Shown here: positions 29,148-37,883 of the stretch, piece by piece
How positions within the stretch are numbered: position 1 is the first letter of the stretch
How the letters are laid out: each line of letters begins with the position of its first letter
NCBI RefSeq assembly: GCF_016464305.1
Contig: NZ_JAEIOJ010000004.1
Span: forward strand, 62,001 to 126,000
Reading direction: 5' to 3'
DNA from: Umezawaea beigongshangensis
GTDB taxonomy: Bacteria; Actinomycetota; Actinomycetes; Mycobacteriales; Pseudonocardiaceae
Length of the DNA stretch: 64,000 nt
Made by a program: the position numbers and the translations under genes
Notes under the pieces: model-generated
Seen by the model: the letters and a program-made list of their open reading frames with translations, nothing else
Database searches by the model: none
What the model was told of the DNA's origin: nothing

Positions 29148-29153
29148 TAGGCT
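29148..29153 (+). promoter_or_regulatory. Probable leaderless -10 box of the kinase gene (TAGGCT)
   Basis: TAGGCT, seven bases, GTG start. The same hexamer precedes the AAA gene. Confidence 0.5.
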
Positions 29154-29160
29154 GCCCGGC

Positions 29161-30618
29161 GTGTCGGAGGACCTCAGCGGGCGACGTCTAGGCCACTACC
29201 GCATCGACGGCGTGCTCGGCCGCGGTGGTATGAGCGTCACGTACCGGGCGACGGACGTGAGACTCGGGCGGAAGGTCGCCCTGAAGGTCATCGGGGAGCA
29301 CCTGACGGCCGACGCGGAGTTCCGCGAGCGGTTCGTCGACGAGGCGCGCAACACCTCGGCGATCGACCACGCGAACATCGTGCCGCTGTACGACTTCGAC
29401 GAGGTCGACGGCCTCCTCTACATCGCCATGCGGCTCGTCGACGGCTCCGACCTCGCGAGCCTGATCAAGGACGGCCCGCTCGCGCCCGGCCGCACCCTGA
29501 CGCTGCTCGGCCAGGTCGCCGAGGCGCTGGACATGCTGCACGGCAAGGGCCTCGTGCACCTCGACGTGAAACCGGCGAACGTGCTGGTGACCACGAAGGA
29601 GGCGTCGCGCGAGCACGTCTACCTCGCCGACTTCGGCCTGACCAGGCGCGGCGCCACCGGCCACCGCACCCGCACCGGGGACTTCCTCGGCTCGCCCACC
29701 TACGCGGCGCCGGAGCACCTGCGCGGTGAGCCGGTCGACGGCCGCACCGACGCCTACGCGCTGGCCTGCATGCTCTTCGCCTGCCTGAGCGGCAGGCCGC
29801 CGTTCCAGGGCAACGTGCAGGACGTCATCCAGGGCCACCTCGGCTCCGAGATCCCGCCGCTGACGTCCCTGGTGGCGCTGCCCAGCGCGATCGACGACGT
29901 GCTGCGCAAGGGCACCTCGAAGGACCCCCACCAGCGCTACGCCACGTGCACCGAGTTCGTGAACGCCGCGCGCACGGCGCTGGCCGCCGTCGCGCGTCCC
30001 GGCACCCCGGCGCCGCTGCGCCCGCAGGGCGAGCAGGGGCAGCAGGGCTCCGCGCAGCCGGGCCAGACGAGCCAGTCGCAGCCGGTGCAGCACCCGCAGT
30101 CCGGGCAGCAGCCGGTCCAGCAGCAGTCGGGCCAGCAGCCGGGCCAGTCGCAGTCCGGGCAGCCCCAGTCCGGGCAAATCCAGTCCGTGCAGCCCCAGTC
30201 CGGGCAACTCCAGTCCGGCCAGCCCCAGTCCGGCCAGCAGCCGGTCCAGCACCCCCACCTCGGTCCCGGCACGGGCGCGGTGCCCGTGTTCGGGCCGCCG
30301 CAGGGCTACCAGCAGCCCCAGCCGCAGCCCCCGTACGGCCAGTCCGCGCTGGGCGAGCCGGTCCGGCTGCGCGCGCCGGCGCAGATCAGCTCCAGCGCGT
30401 TCAGCGGCCGCCCGTCGCGTCCTGCGTGGTTCGCGCCGGTCGCCGCGGGCGCGGTGGCGCTGGCGATCATCGTCGTGCTGGTGATCGTCTTCTCGCCGAA
30501 GGACGAGCCGCCGCGTCCGCCGACCGGCGGGCAGACCTCCACGGGCGAGTCGATCCCGGTCGGCGAGAGCGGCAGCAGGAAGCCGCTGCCGACGAGCGTG
30601 CCCGTGCGGAGCAACTGA
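29161..30618 (+). CDS. Membrane Ser/Thr protein kinase (PknB-like) with Gln-rich linker
   Basis: 485 residues. Kinase domain at about 10-275: Gly loop LGRGGMSVTY, Lys42 in VALK, catalytic loop HLDVKPAN (133-140), DFG at 157-159, APE. The loop reads HLD instead of HRD, so it is a non-RD kinase that need not depend on activation-loop phosphorylation. A linker of about 150 residues is rich in Gln with repeated PQSGQ. One transmembrane helix (about 423-443) and a 42-residue outer tail follow. There is no PASTA or other sensor domain. Confidence 0.92.
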   Translation: MSEDLSGRRLGHYRIDGVLGRGGMSVTYRATDVRLGRKVALKVIGEHLTADAEFRERFVDEARNTSAIDHANIVPLYDFDEVDGLLYIAMRLVDGSDLASLIKDGPLAPGRTLTLLGQVAEALDMLHGKGLVHLDVKPANVLVTTKEASREHVYLADFGLTRRGATGHRTRTGDFLGSPTYAAPEHLRGEPVDGRTDAYALACMLFACLSGRPPFQGNVQDVIQGHLGSEIPPLTSLVALPSAIDDVLRKGTSKDPHQRYATCTEFVNAARTALAAVARPGTPAPLRPQGEQGQQGSAQPGQTSQSQPVQHPQSGQQPVQQQSGQQPGQSQSGQPQSGQIQSVQPQSGQLQSGQPQSGQQPVQHPHLGPGTGAVPVFGPPQGYQQPQPQPPYGQSALGEPVRLRAPAQISSSAFSGRPSRPAWFAPVAAGAVALAIIVVLVIVFSPKDEPPRPPTGGQTSTGESIPVGESGSRKPLPTSVPVRSN

Positions 30619-30669
30619 GGCCGGAGGGTGAGAACCGCCTCCTTCTGGGCGACGCGCTGAGCTGCGGTT

Positions 30670-30696
30670 CTTGCACTCGTCGCGGTCGAGTGCTAA
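30670..30696. promoter_or_regulatory. CIRCE element 1 (HrcA operator) with overlapping promoter
   Basis: CTTGCACTC-N9-GAGTGCTAA; the right arm is a perfect CIRCE half and the left arm matches 7 of 9. TTGCAC (30671-30676), 17 bp and TAAACA (30694-30699) form a likely promoter within the element, so HrcA would block RNA polymerase directly. Confidence 0.9.
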
Positions 30697-30703
30697 ACAC
30701 GAA

Positions 30704-30730
30704 CTGGCACTCGCACCACTTGAGTGCCAG
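30704..30730. promoter_or_regulatory. CIRCE element 2 (HrcA operator)
   Basis: CTGGCACTC-N9-GAGTGCCAG, a perfect 9-9-9 inverted repeat that differs from canonical CIRCE only in the outer bases. Centre-to-centre spacing from element 1 is 34 bp. Confidence 0.88.
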
Positions 30731-30808
30731 CACGTGAGGCTGGGACGGTGAGGCAGGCTCCGAGAGATCGGGGCAGGTCGTCCGTCGCGGGCACCGAGCC
30801 TGGCCTGA

Positions 30809-32500
<1,692 letters not shown>

Positions 32501-32519
32501 TCCACGCCTGAACGACCGA

Positions 32520-32551
32520 AAGAGGCCCCGCGACTCGTCGCGGGGCCTCTT
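32520..32551. terminator. Bidirectional hairpin terminator after groEL
   Basis: 14-bp perfect stem (AAGAGGCCCCGCGA and complement) with loop CTCG. It also lies 18 bp beyond the convergent CHAT gene's stop. Confidence 0.9.
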
Positions 32552-32568
32552 CGTGTCCTACCGGGTGC

Positions 32569-35427
32569 TCAGGACGTGCCCAGGCAGACGAACGGCCGGC
32601 GCAGCGGGTCCAGGGCAGTGGCCTCGGCCAGGGCGTGCGCCACGGGCTTGCCCTCGGACACCAGCCGGTGGAACTCGTCCACCGTCTCCGCGGCGGCCCG
32701 GTCGCCGACGCGGTTCACCGCGGCCACCACGGTGTGCGAGCCGCTGGCGAGCAGCGCGCCCGCGAACCCCAGCGCCTCGTCGCCCGGCCGGATGTGGCTG
32801 AGCGCCAGCTCGCACGCCGCGAGCACGACCCGTTCCGGCACCCGCCCCAGCCGGGACAGCTCGTGCGCGAACAGCGGGCCGTCGGCCAGTTCCAGCCGGG
32901 AGAACAGCGCGTTGTCCGGCTCGTGCACGCCGTGCGCCGCGACGTGGGCCAGGCGCGAGCCGTCCAGCTCCGCCACGACGTTCTGCACGGTCGCGAGGTC
33001 GCCGTCGAGCAGCGCGGCGTCCGGGAAGGCCGCGCGCAGCCTGCGCACCTCGCCGACGCCCTCCGGCAGGTCGGGGCCGCCCACCAGCACCACGCCCTCG
33101 CGGCGGCCGCTGTCGGCCGCGCCCCGCGCCGCGGTGAGCCACGCGGTCGCCGACGGCGCGACGACGACCGGGCGCCCGCGCAGCGACGGCAGCGCGCCCC
33201 ACGGCACCGCGTAGAGCGAACCGGTCGGGACGACGACCAGCTCCCGCGTGCCGACCAGCTCGGCCAGGGGACCGATCAGGACGGCGTCCAGCGCCTCGGC
33301 GCGGCGTGCCGCCGAGGCGGTCACGGCGTCGACCAGCGGCTGCGGCAGGTGGTCGGGGGCGAGCACGTCGAGGTCGGCGTGCAGCTGGCGGGAGATCTCC
33401 GCCGCGGGCTCGGCCGCCCCGAGTCGCACGAGGCTGGCGCCGTCCGAGGTCAGGACGACGGCGGACAGCTCCTCGTCGTGGGTGGTGAAGCTGACCAGCG
33501 CGCGCTCGCCGAGCACCGGCACGACGTCGTCCGCGGTGCACACCGGGCGGGGGCGCCCCCACCGGCTGGTGTACCACCCGAGCCGGGTGACCTCGCGCTG
33601 GAGCTCCTCGTCGCGGGCCTCCAGCTCGGTCACCGGCCGTCCCTCCAGGCGTGCCTGCTGGAGCGCCCGGCTGACCGAGCGCGCCTCGGCCACCCGGTCG
33701 GCGAGCACCGGGTCGTCGATGGCCGGCAGCGGTTCGTAGCGGTACACCTGCGCCCTGGTGCGCTCCAGCCAGGCGAACGCCTCGCGGGCGTCGCTGCCCT
33801 CCAGGGCGAGGCCCACGGCCAGCTCTCCCAGCTCGCGGCCGTGCACGGCCGTGCCGCTCAGCAGGTCCAGCCCGCCCATGCGGTCGCGGACCCGGCCCAG
33901 CTCGGTCAGCCCGGCACCGGCCTCGGCGAGCGCGCCCGCGCGGTCCCCGGCGCTCACGGACAGCTCGGCGCGGCACAACCGCAGCAGCATCCGGTGGTCG
34001 ACGGGCGTGGTGCGGCCGGGGCGGGAGACCTGGGCGACGAGCGCCCGTGCGGTGGGGAGGGACCCGCGCCGGATCGCGAGCCGCGCGCCGAGCATCTTCG
34101 CCATCGACGCCTCGTCGGTGAGGCCCACGTCGCCGAGCCGCCTCGCGAGCTTCGCCGCCCTGGCGGGCGTGGCCGACCGCCCGTGCTCGTCGCGCAGCAC
34201 GGCGACGGCCTCGGCGCGCATCTTCGTCAGCGCGGCGACCTCGGCCCACGACCTGCTGCCGCGCCGGGCGAACCGGCGCTGCGCACTGCCCGCGAGGAGC
34301 CTGGCCCCGTCCAGGTCGTCCTGGAGCAGCGCGGCAGCGGCGCGGGCCAGTTCGGCCTCGGCGAGGTCCTGACCGGCCCGGTTGCGGCGGAGCTGGGGCA
34401 GGGCCAGGTCGAGCTGCTCGGCCGCCTCGTCGGCGAGGCCCGCCGCGAGCAGCGCCGTGCCCTGGTCGATCTGGGTGCGCGGCACGAGGTCGGGCGCGAG
34501 CTCGCGGAACATCAGCTCCGCCTCGGCGTAGTACCTCAGCGCGCCGGGGACGTCGCCGGTGAGCTTCGCGACGTCACCGAGGTTGCCCAGCGCCTTGGCC
34601 TTCACCAGCGGGAGGCCGCGCTCGTCGGCCGTGCGGGCGACCAGGCGCATGTCGGCCTCCGCCTCGACCGGGCGGCCGGAGGCGATGTGCGTGAGCCCGC
34701 GGTTCATCACGACGCCGGGCAGCAGGATCGGGCTCACGGGGACGTCCCCGGCGTTCTGGAGCAGCTCGATCGCCTCGTCGTGCAGGGCGATGGACTCGGC
34801 GCTGCGGCCCGCGCGGTGCAGGATGAGCGCGTGCTGGGCCTTGACGAGCACCTGGAGCTCGAACCGGACGCTCCCGTCGGGCCAGCTCGCCAGCAGGTCG
34901 CTCGCGGTGCCCAGGTGCACCAGGCCGGTCGCGGTGGACCCGACCTCGGCCTCGGCGTAGGCGAGGGTGATCAGCACCCTCGTGCGCACCTCGGTGGCCT
35001 CCAGGCCGCCCGTTCCGAGCGGCAGGACGCGCAGTGCCCTGCGCAGCAGCCGCACGGCGTCGGCGGGTCTGCCGGCCTCGGCCCTGGCGTGCGCCTGCGC
35101 GCGCAGGGCGAGCGCGTCGCGCACCGCGTCGGCCGCGGTGACGTCGCCGGGCGCACCACCGTTCGCTTCGGCATCGTTCGCTTCAGCGTCGTTCGCTTCG
35201 GCGCCGTCCAGCGCCCCGCCCTCCGGAGCGCCGCCGTTCGAGCGGGCGTCCGGGGGAGCGGCGGCGGCGCCTGTCGCCGGTCGGCGGGACAGGGTCGGCG
35301 CGGCAGCTGGGGGACGTGTTCGAGGCACGTGCCCAATGGCAACACACCTGGCGCGTCCGGTGGGGCCCCTGGCCGAGTTGTGTGGTGATCCGAACGGGTT
35401 GCGTTCGGTGCGGGGTCGGAGACGCAC
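32569..35427 (-). CDS. CHAT-domain caspase-like protease with TPR repeats
   Basis: 952 residues. A low-complexity N-terminus (about 1-95, with AEANDAEAND repeats) is followed by a long TPR-like helical array (about 100-560) and a C-terminal CHAT peptidase domain (about 640-952). The catalytic dyad is visible: His832 in HVAAHG and Cys872 in LAACELA. CHAT proteases are related to caspases and separase; related ones act in Craspase and gasdermin defence systems. The GTG at 35427 is 12 bp after the preceding stop with GGAG just upstream; later starts are possible. Third gene of an operon with an ECF sigma factor. Confidence 0.9.
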   Translation of the reverse strand: MRLRPRTERNPFGSPHNSARGPTGRARCVAIGHVPRTRPPAAAPTLSRRPATGAAAAPPDARSNGGAPEGGALDGAEANDAEANDAEANGGAPGDVTAADAVRDALALRAQAHARAEAGRPADAVRLLRRALRVLPLGTGGLEATEVRTRVLITLAYAEAEVGSTATGLVHLGTASDLLASWPDGSVRFELQVLVKAQHALILHRAGRSAESIALHDEAIELLQNAGDVPVSPILLPGVVMNRGLTHIASGRPVEAEADMRLVARTADERGLPLVKAKALGNLGDVAKLTGDVPGALRYYAEAELMFRELAPDLVPRTQIDQGTALLAAGLADEAAEQLDLALPQLRRNRAGQDLAEAELARAAAALLQDDLDGARLLAGSAQRRFARRGSRSWAEVAALTKMRAEAVAVLRDEHGRSATPARAAKLARRLGDVGLTDEASMAKMLGARLAIRRGSLPTARALVAQVSRPGRTTPVDHRMLLRLCRAELSVSAGDRAGALAEAGAGLTELGRVRDRMGGLDLLSGTAVHGRELGELAVGLALEGSDAREAFAWLERTRAQVYRYEPLPAIDDPVLADRVAEARSVSRALQQARLEGRPVTELEARDEELQREVTRLGWYTSRWGRPRPVCTADDVVPVLGERALVSFTTHDEELSAVVLTSDGASLVRLGAAEPAAEISRQLHADLDVLAPDHLPQPLVDAVTASAARRAEALDAVLIGPLAELVGTRELVVVPTGSLYAVPWGALPSLRGRPVVVAPSATAWLTAARGAADSGRREGVVLVGGPDLPEGVGEVRRLRAAFPDAALLDGDLATVQNVVAELDGSRLAHVAAHGVHEPDNALFSRLELADGPLFAHELSRLGRVPERVVLAACELALSHIRPGDEALGFAGALLASGSHTVVAAVNRVGDRAAAETVDEFHRLVSEGKPVAHALAEATALDPLRRPFVCLGTS

Positions 35428-35439
35428 GCTCCGTGACCC

Positions 35440-35925
35440 CTAGAGGACGATCGTGGGTGTCACCACCGTGCGTCCCCGTTCGCCGCGCGCGTTGACCAGG
35501 TGGACGACGATCTGCGTCGTCCCGGTCGGCACGTCGGCCAGCACGAACCGCCCGCCGTCGTCCGCGGTCGTGGTCGCCGACGCGTGCTCGGACACCCGGA
35601 CCTCCACGGTGTGCTCCCCGGCCGGCACGAGCCACCCGTCGATGCGGTTGCGCTCGCCGGTGGCCGTGAAGTTCACCATCAGCGTCAGGTTGTCCACCGT
35701 GAAGGTGATGGTGCCGGGTTGTCCGCCGCGCACACCCGTCAGCGAGCCGGCGCGCACCCAGCGCGCCACCTCGACGTCGATGTCCTCCAGGTCGATGGCG
35801 AACTGCACGCGCTGCACCAGATCGGTGGGGGGCGGGTCCAGTTCGTCGACGAGGTGCGCCAGCGCGGTGAGGACGGCGGTGTCCTCGTTCCCTCTGCGGT
35901 CATCGCGCGGGTCGATGTCGTTCAC
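35440..35925 (-). CDS. Carboxypeptidase-regulatory-like domain protein of the sigma/CHAT operon
   Basis: 161 residues, no signal peptide. The N-terminal helix region has PPPTDLVQRVQFAIDLEDIDVEVARW, then a beta-sandwich ending in GGRFVLADVPTGTTQIVVHLVN, as in carboxypeptidase-regulatory-like domains. Proteins of this shape recur, from memory, between ECF sigma and CHAT-TPR genes of other actinomycetes. It may act as an adaptor or an anti-sigma-like partner; that is inference. GTG overlaps the sigma stop (GTGA). Confidence 0.72.
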   Translation of the reverse strand: MNDIDPRDDRRGNEDTAVLTALAHLVDELDPPPTDLVQRVQFAIDLEDIDVEVARWVRAGSLTGVRGGQPGTITFTVDNLTLMVNFTATGERNRIDGWLVPAGEHTVEVRVSEHASATTTADDGGRFVLADVPTGTTQIVVHLVNARGERGRTVVTPTIVL

Positions 35926-36527
35926 CGCGATCCTCCTTCCTGTTCGAGAAAACCGCGCAGCACGGTCAAGCACCTGCCTCTGGTCGGGCCGATGCTGCCG
36001 CGCGGCATGGCGAGAGCCTCGGCGACCGCCCGGTACTCCGAGCGGCCGGCGAGGACGGTGAGTCTCAGCAGTTCCTGGCAGCGGGCGTTCAACCGGCCGA
36101 ACGCCCGCCAGAGCCGGTGGTCGCGGTCGTCGTTCAGCGCGGCGTCCTCCGGCAGGCCCGTCTCGCTCTTCAGCTGGTCCGCCACCTCGGGGGCCAGCGG
36201 GAGTTCGGTCTTCTGCGACGGCCAGGTCCGCTGGGCCTCCCGTCGCGCGGTGACCACGAGCCACCCCACCAGCGCTCGCGGTTCCTTCAGGCGGTCCACG
36301 TTCTTGAGCAGTGCGAGCCACACCGTCTGCACCACGTCCTCCGCGGTGCTGCGGTCCAGCCCGTTCCCCCTGGCCACGTGCCACACCAGCGGTGTGAGCT
36401 CGGCGACCAGCACGTCCATCGCCTGCCGGTTCCCGGCACGTGCGGCGACGATGCAGGCCGCGTGGCGTTCGGTACCGTCGAGTCCCTCCCACGGCGGGTG
36501 TTCGCCCGTCGTGCGCACTTCTCTCAC
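35922..36527 (-). CDS. ECF-type RNA polymerase sigma factor
   Basis: 201 residues. Region 2: LVWHVARGNGLDRSTAEDVVQTVWLALLKNVDRLKEPRALVGWLVVTARREAQRTW. Region 4: RCQELLRLTVLAGRSEYRAVAEALAMPRGSIGPTRGRCLTVLRGFL. The GTG at 36527 is chosen for GGAGGT six bases upstream. No classical transmembrane anti-sigma gene follows; instead the operon continues with the regulatory-like and CHAT genes. A 10-bp sequence upstream also occurs upstream of the small peptide gene, which may mark its own promoter. Confidence 0.9.
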   Translation of the reverse strand: MREVRTTGEHPPWEGLDGTERHAACIVAARAGNRQAMDVLVAELTPLVWHVARGNGLDRSTAEDVVQTVWLALLKNVDRLKEPRALVGWLVVTARREAQRTWPSQKTELPLAPEVADQLKSETGLPEDAALNDDRDHRLWRAFGRLNARCQELLRLTVLAGRSEYRAVAEALAMPRGSIGPTRGRCLTVLRGFLEQEGGSR

Positions 36528-36571
36528 GCCGAACCTCCGATCGGACGTCCTCGATGACGACGCCGTTCGAT

Positions 36572-36592
36572 CGGACAGGAGGAACCTGTCCG
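36572..36592. promoter_or_regulatory. 8-5-8 inverted repeat upstream of the sigma gene
   Basis: CGGACAGG-AGGAA-CCTGTCCG, perfect arms, 45 bp upstream of the sigma GTG and adjacent to the ACGTATCTGG element. It could be an operator or a leader hairpin. Confidence 0.55.
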
Positions 36593-36595
36593 GTA

Positions 36596-36605
36596 CCAGA
36601 TACGT
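36596..36605 (-). promoter_or_regulatory. Candidate ECF promoter element ACGTATCTGG (sigma copy)
   Basis: Ten bases identical to the element at 37010-37019, here 69-78 bp upstream of the sigma start. It may be the -10 region of an autoregulated ECF promoter. Confidence 0.45.
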
Positions 36606-36674
36606 GCGACCGCCGCGCGCGTGCAAGCTTCACACGAACGGAGCAGCGGTGGTTCGGCGGTGCTGTCCGCGGAA

Positions 36675-36708
36675 GCGGTTCGCGGCGCCCTCCCTCGCCG
36701 CGAACCGC
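36675..36708. terminator. Hairpin terminator between peptide gene and sigma gene
   Basis: 13-bp perfect stem GCGGTTCGCGGCG with complement, 8-base loop, 80 bp past the peptide stop. It suggests the peptide is transcribed separately from the sigma-CHAT operon. Confidence 0.75.
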
Positions 36709-36787
36709 CCCGTGCGGGGTGATCCCCCTCGATCGACACCCCTCGAAGTCGACCGACGGGTCACCTCCCCCTCCCCCGAGGGGTCTC

Positions 36788-36949
36788 TCAGTTGACGGAG
36801 CCGGGCTCGCCGAACGGCTGGTGGTGCCCGTTCGGGGTGACCGGCGGAACGGTCGTCGCGGGCGGCGTCGGCACGTCGGTGCCGGGCTCCACGGTCTTCA
36901 CGGGCTTCGTGGTGCTGACCGGGATCGTGGTGGCGGGATCGGTGCTCAT
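36788..36949 (-). CDS. Small Pro/Thr-rich peptide (53 aa) upstream of the sigma/CHAT operon
   Basis: ATG at 36949 with a strong GGGAGGA ribosome site and TGA at 36788-36790. The sequence starts MSTDPATTIPVST and is a disordered Pro/Thr/Val stretch with Lys at 15 and 18. It ends in a distinct tail, NGHHQPFGEPGSVN. There is no signal peptide, membrane helix or Cys. Third-position GC is high, and it has its own terminator and a promoter-like element shared with the sigma gene. A candidate substrate, sensor or messenger for the CHAT protease; that role is inference. Confidence 0.65.
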   Translation of the reverse strand: MSTDPATTIPVSTTKPVKTVEPGTDVPTPPATTVPPVTPNGHHQPFGEPGSVN

Positions 36950-37009
36950 CCGGGTTCCTCCCTCGGTTGCGGCGGGGCTTCCACCAGATCAGGAGTCGAC
37001 GGGGCACAC

Positions 37010-37019
37010 CCAGATACGT
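37010..37019 (-). promoter_or_regulatory. Candidate ECF promoter element ACGTATCTGG (peptide copy)
   Basis: Identical to 36596-36605 and 61-70 bp upstream of the peptide start codon, a similar distance. Confidence 0.45.
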
Positions 37020-37083
37020 CCACTTCGCCCAACCCGGTCCGCGGAGCTGTCCACGGGCGTGGATGCGGGTGTGGATCGTCGTT

Positions 37084-37767
37084 ATGGTCCAGACCGTGTT
37101 CGAGGTGATCGCGCTGGACGCGACCGATGCGACCGCGGCCCAGGCCGGTGGGGCCGACCGGCTGGAACTGGTGGCCGACATGGCTTCCGACGGGCTCACG
37201 CCGCCCGTCTCGACGATCCGCGAGGTGCTGTCGGCGACCGACCTGCCGGTGCGGGTGATGCTGCGCGACGCCACCGGGTTCGCCCCCGGCGACCTCTCCG
37301 CGCTGCGCCGCGCCGCCGCCGACGCGCGCGGGGCGGGGGCGCAGGAGTTCGTCCTCGGCTTCCTGGACGCCGCGGGCCGGGTGGACGAGGCCGCCTGCGC
37401 CGCGGTGCTGGCGGAGATCGAGGGCTGCGCCTGGACGTTCCACCGGGCGCTGGACAACTCCGCGGACCCGCTGGCCTCCTGGCCCGTCGTGGTGGGGCTG
37501 GGCTGCGACACGGTGCTCGCCGCCGGGAGCCCGCGCGGTGTGGCCGACGGGCTGCCGGTGCTGCGCGACCTGGCCGCGCGGCAGGAGCGCGACGGGGTGG
37601 CGGTGCTCGTCGGCGGCGGCCTGAGGCTCGATCAGGTGACCGGCCTCACAGCGGCGGGGATCACCGGGTTCCACGTCGGCGGAGCGGTGCGTCCCCGTGG
37701 CTGGGAGGGGCCCGTCGACGCCGCCGCGGTCCGCACCTGGGCCGATGAGGTGGTCAACGTCCTGTAG
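37084..37767 (+). CDS. cutC: CutC family protein
   Basis: 227 residues, TIM barrel. FEVIALDATDATAAQAGGADRLELVADMASDGLTP, LPVRVMLRD, TFHRALDN and LVGGGLRLD are CutC signatures. It was first linked to copper handling, but that role is disputed; the barrel looks like a sugar or aromatic-substrate enzyme. Here it lies directly upstream of a GlcNAc-type import operon, which may hint at an amino-sugar role. The ATG at 37084 has no clear ribosome site. Confidence 0.85.
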   Translation: MVQTVFEVIALDATDATAAQAGGADRLELVADMASDGLTPPVSTIREVLSATDLPVRVMLRDATGFAPGDLSALRRAAADARGAGAQEFVLGFLDAAGRVDEAACAAVLAEIEGCAWTFHRALDNSADPLASWPVVVGLGCDTVLAAGSPRGVADGLPVLRDLAARQERDGVAVLVGGGLRLDQVTGLTAAGITGFHVGGAVRPRGWEGPVDAAAVRTWADEVVNVL

Positions 37768-37770
37768 CGG

Positions 37771-37786
37771 TCTGGTCCAGACCCTT
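37771..37786. promoter_or_regulatory. DasR-like operator upstream of the second sugar importer
   Basis: TCTGGTCCAGACCCTT matches dre at 12 of 16; the wider sequence GGTCTGG-T-CCAGACC (37769-37783) is a perfect inverted repeat. It touches the -35 box of the promoter below, so a bound repressor would block transcription. The core GGTCCAGACC alone also occurs by chance in some coding regions. Confidence 0.6.
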
Positions 37787-37813
37787 GCTCATCGCCGTTC
37801 GCCCTCTTAGCAT
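37785..37813 (+). promoter_or_regulatory. Promoter of the ngc-type operon
   Basis: TTGCTC (37785-37790), 17 bp, TAGCAT (37808-37813). It lies between the dre-like site and the 8-5-8 operator-like repeat. Confidence 0.6.
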
Positions 37814-37842
37814 CGCCGCATTCGTTGCTCTCCACGAAACAC

Positions 37843-37863
37843 GCGTTGCATGATGTGCAACGC
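37843..37863. promoter_or_regulatory. 8-5-8 inverted repeat, probable second operator
   Basis: GCGTTGCA-TGATG-TGCAACGC, perfect arms, just downstream of the -10 box and 20 bp before the start codon. The TTGCA/TGCAA halves suggest a LacI-like or other dimeric repressor distinct from DasR. Confidence 0.65.
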
Positions 37864-37883
37864 ACGGTGAGGGGATTCGGTCT

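Noticed and set aside
37086-37095. GGTCCAGACC overlapping the cutC start as a DasR site
   Set aside because: The same 10-mer occurs inside unrelated coding regions (50507-50516, 58987-58996) and the flanks here do not match dre.
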